Assembly (NCBI GenBank): GCA_030765735.1
Contig: JAVCBZ010000049.1
Location: 1-5,518, forward strand
Reading direction: 5' to 3'
Source: Candidatus Susulua stagnicola
GTDB taxonomy: Bacteria > Omnitrophota > Gorgyraeia > Duberdicusellales > 4484-171
DNA: 5,518 bases
Shown piece by piece: positions 1-4,127 of this stretch. Below the pieces are notes generated by a model that saw only the letters and a program-made list of their open reading frames with translations, had not been told where the DNA came from and ran no database searches. Both the position numbers and the translations under genes were made by a program. The first letter of the stretch is position 1; each line of letters begins with the position of its first letter.

Positions 1-372
1 AAAGTGGCAGCAGAAGAGTATAAGTTAAATTTGGTAGCTAGTTCAATTGAGGATTCAGCGCACAATATTACTCGTTTTTTAATAATCGGAAATCAAGAAG
101 TTAAACCAACTGCAGATGATAAGACTTCTGTGGTTTTTTCAATGAGAGATAAATCTGGTGCCTTACATGATGTTTTAGCGCCTTTTATGAAGAGTCATAT
201 CAATCTTACTAAGATAGAGTCAAGACCTTCTAAAAGTGAAGCCTGGAAGTATTATTTCTTTGTAGACATGGAAGGGCATAAAAGTAACATTTCAGTTAAA
301 AATGCCTTAAAGGCTTTAGGGAAGGAATGTCTTCTAGTTAAAGTTCTTGGTTCTTATCCAAAGGAGAGTTAA
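1..372 (+). CDS. pheA: Prephenate dehydratase, C-terminal part (5' end outside window)
   Basis: This is the C-terminal 123 residues of prephenate dehydratase, which converts prephenate to phenylpyruvate in phenylalanine synthesis in the cytoplasm. The frame is open to the left edge, so the GTG at position 4 is an internal Val codon and not a start. Visible parts are the end of the catalytic domain, with the conserved Asn-x-Thr-Arg-Phe motif (Thr codon 70-72, the family's catalytic Thr), and then an ACT domain. The ACT domain carries both phenylalanine-binding signatures, GALHDVL (fragment residues 53-59) and ESRPSK (73-78), so feedback inhibition by Phe is expected. The N-terminus is missing, so it cannot be told whether a chorismate mutase domain is fused to it. 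No other chorismate mutase is visible in the window, which makes such a fusion plausible. The gene ends in TAA and is followed by a 49-bp spacer before the aminotransferase gene. Confidence 0.94.
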   Translation, partial: KVAAEEYKLNLVASSIEDSAHNITRFLIIGNQEVKPTADDKTSVVFSMRDKSGALHDVLAPFMKSHINLTKIESRPSKSEAWKYYFFVDMEGHKSNISVKNALKALGKECLLVKVLGSYPKES

Positions 373-386
373 TGATTAGTATGTAG
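361..386 (+). other. Stranded Shine-Dalgarno plus 4-codon mini-ORF overlapping the pheA stop
   Basis: The last codons of pheA contain AAGGAG (361-366). Five bases later an ATG (372-374) overlaps the pheA TAA stop as TAATG. This looks like a translational-coupling start, but the frame reads only Met-Ile-Ser-Met and stops at TAG (384-386) inside the tandem repeat. It is not in the frame of the aminotransferase that starts at 422. It may be chance, since AAGGAG also encodes Lys-Glu, or it may be a remnant of an older start. No peptide function is claimed. Confidence 0.25.
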
Positions 387-411
387 TATATAGTATGTAG
401 TATGTAGTAGG
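377..411 (+). repeat. Tandem repeat, 5 x 7 bp, unit TAGTATG
   Basis: There are five contiguous heptamers: TAGTATG (377-383), TAGTATA (384-390), TAGTATG (391-397), TAGTATG (398-404) and TAGTAGG (405-411). Three copies are identical and two differ by one base each. The array fills most of the pheA to aminotransferase spacer, and its last degenerate copy supplies part of the ribosome-binding site of the next gene. The unit length is not a multiple of three, so copy-number change would not preserve any reading frame through it. Because the array lies outside the coding sequences, such change would alter only the spacer length. Confidence 0.9.
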
Positions 412-413
412 GG
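409..413 (+). promoter_or_regulatory. Ribosome binding site of the aminotransferase gene
   Basis: AGGGG lies 8 bases before the ATG at 422 and 11 before the alternative ATG at 425. The spacing favours the first ATG. The motif is formed by the last base pairs of the degenerate fifth repeat unit plus the next two G residues. Confidence 0.6.
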
Positions 414-421
414 TTAAAAAA

Positions 422-1534
422 ATGATGTTTAAAAAGGAACTAAGCAAAATTAATAGTTATAAACCAGGGAAACCAATTGAAGAGGTTAAGCGAAGCTTAA
501 AGTTGGATGAGGTCTATAAACTTGCTTCTAATGAAATTCCATTTTCTCCTGTTTATATAACTAAAGCTATTCAAGAAGAAATAAAAAATATTAGTCGTTA
601 TCCTGAGAGTGGTAGTTTCTATTTAAGGAAAGCTTTATCTAAAAAATTAGATGTTAAAGAAGACCAGATTGTTTTTGGCAATGGTTCAGATGAATTAATA
701 ACTTTAACCTTGAAAGCTTTGATATCTAAAGGAGATGAGGTCTTAGTTGCTTATCCTACTTTTTTAATTTATGAAATTCAAGCCAAAATTGTTGAAGCCA
801 AAATAGCAAAAGTGCCATTAGATAATTTGCGTTATCCTCTTAGTGCAATAGCTAAGAAAGTTAGTAAGAAAACAAAAATTATTTTTATTGCTAACCCTGA
901 TAATCCTACTGGAACCTATTTAAACCAAAGGCAAATTGAAGAATTTTTAACTAAAATACCCAAGCGAGTATTAGTTTTTTTTGATGAAGCTTATTTTGAA
1001 TTTGCACCAAAAGGCTTTCCTAAAACCCTTAAACTTTTAAAGAAACGTGAGAATATCATAGTGACTCGTACTTTTTCTAAAGCTTATGGTTTGGCTGGAT
1101 TACGTATTGGCTATGGAGTGATGACTAGTGAATTAGCTGGAATTTTGAATAAAATTAGGGAACCATTTAATATAAATAGATTTGCTCAAGTGGCAGCTTT
1201 ATCAGCTTTGAAAAATAAGGAATTTTTAAAAAAAGTAATTAACCATGTTAAAAAAGAAAAAGAATATTTTTATCGAGAATTAAAAAATTGTAATTTGTCA
1301 TTTGTTGAAAGTGCAACTAATTTTGTTCTTGTTGATTTTAAAGGCGAAACTTCAGATTTTTCTGACTATCTTCTTAGTCAAGGGGTTATTGTAAGAGAGT
1401 TAAAAAGTTGGGGTTTAAAAAATTTTTTTCGAGTAACTGTAGGTTCGTCTCGTGAGAATAAGAAATTTATAAAGTGTTTAAAGATATATTTAAAGGAAAA
1501 AGGCAAAAATAATATAAGGTTCATAGGAGGATAA
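422..1534 (+). CDS. hisC: HisC-family PLP aminotransferase (aromatic amino acid / histidinol-phosphate)
   Basis: This is a 370-residue fold-type I PLP aminotransferase of the HisC family, at the usual family length. Visible motifs are LASNEIPFSP (residues 34-43), RYP with Tyr60, GNGSDELI (86-93), NPDNPTG (158-164, cofactor Asn161), DEAY (188-191, Asp188 pairs with the PLP pyridine nitrogen), TFSKAYGLAGLRIGYG with the Schiff-base Lys220 and phosphate-binding Arg228, and FFRVTVG with the substrate-carboxylate Arg337. Neighbouring pheA and tyrA suggest that its main job is the final transamination of phenylpyruvate and 4-hydroxyphenylpyruvate to Phe and Tyr. Members of this family often also handle imidazole-acetol phosphate in histidine synthesis, and sequence alone does not settle the substrate. 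The start is ATG 422, with ATG 425 equally possible in principle. The last two codons, Gly-Gly, double as the Shine-Dalgarno of the next gene, which begins 3 bp after the stop. The family call is firm; the substrate is inferred. Confidence 0.9.
   Translation: MMFKKELSKINSYKPGKPIEEVKRSLKLDEVYKLASNEIPFSPVYITKAIQEEIKNISRYPESGSFYLRKALSKKLDVKEDQIVFGNGSDELITLTLKALISKGDEVLVAYPTFLIYEIQAKIVEAKIAKVPLDNLRYPLSAIAKKVSKKTKIIFIANPDNPTGTYLNQRQIEEFLTKIPKRVLVFFDEAYFEFAPKGFPKTLKLLKKRENIIVTRTFSKAYGLAGLRIGYGVMTSELAGILNKIREPFNINRFAQVAALSALKNKEFLKKVINHVKKEKEYFYRELKNCNLSFVESATNFVLVDFKGETSDFSDYLLSQGVIVRELKSWGLKNFFRVTVGSSRENKKFIKCLKIYLKEKGKNNIRFIGG
1525..1530 (+). promoter_or_regulatory. Strong Shine-Dalgarno for DAHP synthase
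   Basis: A perfect AGGAGG ends 7 bases before the ATG at 1538 and lies inside the last codons of the aminotransferase gene. It is the strongest ribosome-binding site in the window and fixes the start of the DAHP synthase. Confidence 0.9.
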
Positions 1535-1537
1535 AAG

Positions 1538-2554
1538 ATGATTATTGTTTTCAAGAAAGAAGCAACGAAAAATGAAGTAAATAATCTTATCAAGAGGGTT
1601 AAGAAATTAGGTTTAAAAGCAATGGTCTCTCGTGGTGAGGAGAGAACTATCGTAGGCATTATTGGTCCTGAAGATATTGTAAGATTACATCCTTTAGATG
1701 TTTTTCCCGGAGTAGAGAATGTAATTCCAGTATTGGCTCCTTATAAGTTAGTATCTCGTGAATTTAAGCCAGAGAATAGTATTGTAAAAATAAGAGAAGG
1801 AGTAGAGGTTGGTTCTAAAAGAATAGCAATTATTGCTGGTCCTTGTTCTATTGAAAGCGAGGATCAGATAGAGGATATAGCTAGGAAAGTAAAAGAAAGC
1901 GGGGCAAGCATTTTGCGAGGAGGAGCATTTAAACCGCGTAGTTCTCCTTACACTTTTCAAGGTTTAGGCGAAGACGGATTAAGGATGCTTAAAGCTGTAT
2001 CAGAAAAGTTCGATATACCTACAGTTAGTGAAGTTATGGATACTCGAGATGTAGATTTGGTGGCAAAATATACTGATATTCTACAAATTGGTGCTCGTAA
2101 TATGCAGAATTTTAATCTTCTTAAAGAGGTTGGACAGACTAAGAAACCAATCATTTTAAAAAGAGGTTTAAGTGCTACTATGAAAGAATTATTGATGAGC
2201 GCTGAATACATTTTATCTGAAGGTAATTTTAATGTAATTTTATGTGAAAGGGGCATAAGAACTTTTGAAAAGTTTACTCGTAATACATTAGACCTAAGTG
2301 CGGTTCCTTCGATAAAAATGTTATCTCATCTTCCAATTATTGTTGATCCCTCTCATGCTTGTGGCAAATGGGGCTTAGTTGCACCTTTAAGTAAAGCGGC
2401 AGTTGCTTGTGGGGCTGATGGTCTTCTTATAGAAGTTCATAACAATCCTCAAGAAGCATTAAGCGATGGTGGGCAACAGCTTTTACCAGATAATTTTACT
2501 AATTTAGTAGGAGAATTAAGGGGTATTGCTAAAGCTGTAGAAAGACAGATATGA
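1538..2554 (+). CDS. aroF: 3-deoxy-7-phosphoheptulonate (DAHP) synthase, type I-beta with N-terminal regulatory domain
   Basis: It catalyses the first shikimate-pathway step, condensing phosphoenolpyruvate and erythrose 4-phosphate to DAHP. The 338 residues divide into an N-terminal ferredoxin-like domain (about 1-70) and a TIM-barrel catalytic domain (about 90-338), the architecture and size of the Thermotoga maritima enzyme. In that enzyme the N-terminal domain mediates Tyr/Phe feedback inhibition. Active-site motifs are complete: GPCSIES (101-107, metal ligand Cys103), RGGAFKPRSSPYTFQGLG (127-144), QIGARNMQN (183-191), LKRG (207-210), CERGIRTFE (236-244), DPSHACG (270-276, metal ligand His273) and EVHNNP...SDG (299-311, metal ligands Glu299 and Asp310). 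There is no fused chorismate mutase. The start is set by AGGAGG at 1525-1530. The gene follows the aminotransferase after 3 bp and overlaps tyrA by an ATGA, so it sits in the middle of the operon. The symbol is generic, since naming of DAHP synthase paralogues differs between organisms. Confidence 0.95.
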   Translation: MIIVFKKEATKNEVNNLIKRVKKLGLKAMVSRGEERTIVGIIGPEDIVRLHPLDVFPGVENVIPVLAPYKLVSREFKPENSIVKIREGVEVGSKRIAIIAGPCSIESEDQIEDIARKVKESGASILRGGAFKPRSSPYTFQGLGEDGLRMLKAVSEKFDIPTVSEVMDTRDVDLVAKYTDILQIGARNMQNFNLLKEVGQTKKPIILKRGLSATMKELLMSAEYILSEGNFNVILCERGIRTFEKFTRNTLDLSAVPSIKMLSHLPIIVDPSHACGKWGLVAPLSKAAVACGADGLLIEVHNNPQEALSDGGQQLLPDNFTNLVGELRGIAKAVERQI

Positions 2555-3390
2555 ATAAAGGAATAAAAAAAATAGGAATATTAGGTGTAGGGCTTATGGG
2601 AGGGTCTTTGAGCTTAGCTTTAAGGCAAAAATTTCCCAAAATATCTGTTTGGGGCTATGTTAGAAGTCAAAAATCTTATAATAAATTAAAAAAAATAAAA
2701 GTTCTTAACAGAGTAGAACGAGATTTTAAAAATGTTGTTGATGGTGCTGACTTAATTGTTTTGGCTTTGCCAATAGAAGTAATTAGTGATTATTTTAAAA
2801 GAATAGTTCCTTTTTTGAAAAAGGGAGCTGTTGTTTTTGATTTAGGCAGTAGTAAAGGGGTGATTGAGAAAAATATAAAAAAGCATTTATCTCAAAAGGT
2901 GAATTTTGTTGGTTGTCATCCTTTATGCGGTAGTGAGAAGAGTGGAGCAGAATTTAGTACCAAAGATTTATACCAGAATGAAGTTTGTTTAATTACATCT
3001 TCGCCTAAAAATAAAGCCACTAAAGAAGTGAAAAAGATTTGGGAAGAGATAGGATCAAAAGTAGTTTTTATTAGTGCTAAACGTCATGATAAGATTTTAT
3101 CTTATTTATCTCACCTGCCTCATCTTATTTCTTTTTCTCTTACTGATGGTTTCCCTAAAGATCATCCAAAGTTTATTTTACAAAGTTTTAAGGATTTAAC
3201 AAGAATATCACTTTCTCCAGCGTCAATATGGTCTGAGATTTTTTTGTCTAACAAGAAGAATATATTAGGTGATTTGAATAGATTTATAAAATCCTTGAAG
3301 AAGTTTGAGAATTTAATAAAAAATAATGATAAAAATAAAATTATTGATTTGATTAAGAAGATTAATTCTAAACAGAAGCATTTACTATGA
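2551..3390 (+). CDS. tyrA: Prephenate dehydrogenase
   Basis: This 279-residue enzyme carries out oxidative decarboxylation of prephenate (or arogenate) in tyrosine synthesis. The N-terminal Rossmann fold (about 5-165) has the dinucleotide-binding GVGLMGGS (12-19), LALP (71-74) and DLGSSKG (97-103, Ser100 in the substrate-site serine position). HPLCGSEKSG (123-132) corresponds to the family HPMAGxExSG motif and carries the catalytic His123. The C-terminal helical domain has SHLPHL (187-192), FKDLTRIS (213-220, Arg218 expected to bind the substrate carboxylate) and the WSEIFLSNK segment (227-235). After beta strand 2 the residues are Val37-Arg38-Ser39 with no acidic residue, which hints at NADP rather than NAD, but only weakly. 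There is no ACT domain, so feedback control is not visible here. The start overlaps the DAHP synthase stop as ATGA and has no clear Shine-Dalgarno, suggesting termination-reinitiation. Whether the substrate is prephenate or arogenate cannot be told. Confidence 0.93.
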   Translation: MNKGIKKIGILGVGLMGGSLSLALRQKFPKISVWGYVRSQKSYNKLKKIKVLNRVERDFKNVVDGADLIVLALPIEVISDYFKRIVPFLKKGAVVFDLGSSKGVIEKNIKKHLSQKVNFVGCHPLCGSEKSGAEFSTKDLYQNEVCLITSSPKNKATKEVKKIWEEIGSKVVFISAKRHDKILSYLSHLPHLISFSLTDGFPKDHPKFILQSFKDLTRISLSPASIWSEIFLSNKKNILGDLNRFIKSLKKFENLIKNNDKNKIIDLIKKINSKQKHLL

Positions 3391-4037
3391 TTATTGGCAT
3401 AGATGGGCCTGCTGGTTCAGGAAAGACCACAGTCGCTAAACTTTTAGCTAAGAGATTAGGAATTTTTTATCTTGATACTGGGGCGATGTATCGAGCTTTA
3501 ACCTTAAAAGCTATTGGAAAAAAAGTAGACCTATCTGATTCAATTGCATTAAAAGAAATAGCTGTGGGATTAAATTTGAAATTCAAAGAGGATAAAATTT
3601 ACCTTGATGATTCAGATGTTAGTGATCAGATAAGGACACCTCTTGTAGAGAAAAGTATTTCTCAAGTAGTTGCGTTACCAGAAGTTAGGTCAATAATGGT
3701 AGGATTGCAGAGGGATATTGTTGTTAAGGGTGATTTTGTTGTTGAGGGTAGAGATATAACTACAGTAGTCTTTCCAGATGCTAAATATAAATTCTATATT
3801 GATGCAACTCCTGCAATAAGATCAAAGAGGAGATTTAAGGAATTAGCTGATAAGGGTATAAAAATTGATTTTCAAGAGTTAGATAAGGATTTAAAGAAAC
3901 GGGATAATGCTGATAAAACTAGAAAGTTTAGCCCTTTAAAAGTTAGTAAAGACGCTGTATTCATAGATACATCTAATCTTACTATTTCTGGTACAGCTGA
4001 TGAGATTATTAAGCATATGAATTCAAAAGATAAGTAG
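3387..4037 (+). CDS. cmk: Cytidylate kinase
   Basis: It phosphorylates CMP and dCMP to the diphosphates with ATP, in pyrimidine nucleotide salvage and RNA-turnover recycling in the cytoplasm. The 216 residues are slightly short of the usual 220-230 but the protein is complete. Motifs in order are the P-loop GPAGSGKTT (7-15), LDTGAMYRA (29-37, CMP-binding region), EGRDITTVVFPDA (120-132), the RRFKEL lid-side segment (148-153), and KRDNADKTRKFSPL (171-184), which matches the family RDxxDxxRxxxPL with Arg172, Asp176 and Arg179. The usual Gly of GRDIGT is Thr125 here. The start overlaps the tyrA stop as ATGA and no strong ribosome-binding site is seen, so translation is probably coupled to tyrA. 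Cmk commonly follows tyrA-aroA in such operons; here aroA is not between them. The gene ends in TAG and is followed by a 90-bp spacer. Confidence 0.96.
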   Translation: MIIGIDGPAGSGKTTVAKLLAKRLGIFYLDTGAMYRALTLKAIGKKVDLSDSIALKEIAVGLNLKFKEDKIYLDDSDVSDQIRTPLVEKSISQVVALPEVRSIMVGLQRDIVVKGDFVVEGRDITTVVFPDAKYKFYIDATPAIRSKRRFKELADKGIKIDFQELDKDLKKRDNADKTRKFSPLKVSKDAVFIDTSNLTISGTADEIIKHMNSKDK

Positions 4038-4047
4038 CTTTTAAATA

Positions 4048-4072
4048 AGGCAATAGTAGATTTTCTATTCCT
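4048..4072 (+). terminator. Weak hairpin after cmk, possible terminator
   Basis: AGG (4048-4050) and AATAG (4052-4056), separated by a bulged C, can pair with CTATT (4065-4069) and CCT (4070-4072) around an 8-base loop. The stem is AT-rich. No T-run follows directly; only scattered T tracts occur about 8-18 bases later. It may end the aromatic operon inefficiently, or be chance in AT-rich DNA. Confidence 0.25.
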
Positions 4073-4090
4073 GCTAATGTTTTATCATTT

Positions 4091-4099
4091 TGGTATAGT
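4091..4099 (+). promoter_or_regulatory. Candidate extended -10 promoter for lepA
   Basis: TGGTATAGT contains the extended -10 TGn followed by TATAGT, a 5/6 match to TATAAT. The hexamer 17 bases upstream (4071-4076, CTGCTA) is a poor -35, as is usual for extended -10 promoters. Transcription would start near 4106, leaving a leader of about 20 bases before the GTG at 4128. A second -10-like site, TATAAA (4118-4123), would give an almost leaderless transcript and has no -35. AT-rich spacers yield such matches by chance, so this is a candidate only. Confidence 0.4.
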
Positions 4100-4127
4100 T
4101 AGTATTATTAAATAAATTATAAATAAA

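Noticed and set aside
4..6. GTG as the start of a small ACT-domain protein
   Set aside because: The frame stays open to the left edge, and the residues immediately after the GTG include the conserved end of the prephenate dehydratase catalytic domain, so this is the interior of pheA.
389..394. TATAGT inside the heptamer repeat as an internal promoter for the aminotransferase gene
   Set aside because: There is no TGn extension and no -35-like hexamer at 16-18 bp; it is a direct product of the repeat sequence.
361..421. Leader-peptide attenuator controlling the aromatic genes
   Set aside because: The four-codon frame has no Phe, Tyr or Trp codons, and no terminator/antiterminator hairpins are visible in the spacer.
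1414..1429. Slippery run T3A6T7 in the aminotransferase gene as a programmed frameshift site
   Set aside because: The zero frame encodes the conserved FFRVTVG motif directly after it, and a -1 shift would destroy Arg337. Such runs are common in AT-rich genes, and I saw no obvious downstream stimulatory structure.
1378..1659. Open frame on the - strand across the aminotransferase/DAHP synthase junction
   Set aside because: It lies antisense to two well-identified genes, has a low-complexity Phe/Leu/Ile-rich product from AT-rich DNA, and has no ribosome-binding site or recognisable domain.
1748..2256. Two - strand open frames (1748-1960 and 1957-2256) inside the DAHP synthase gene
   Set aside because: Both are shadows of a fully conserved coding sequence; the translations have no motifs.
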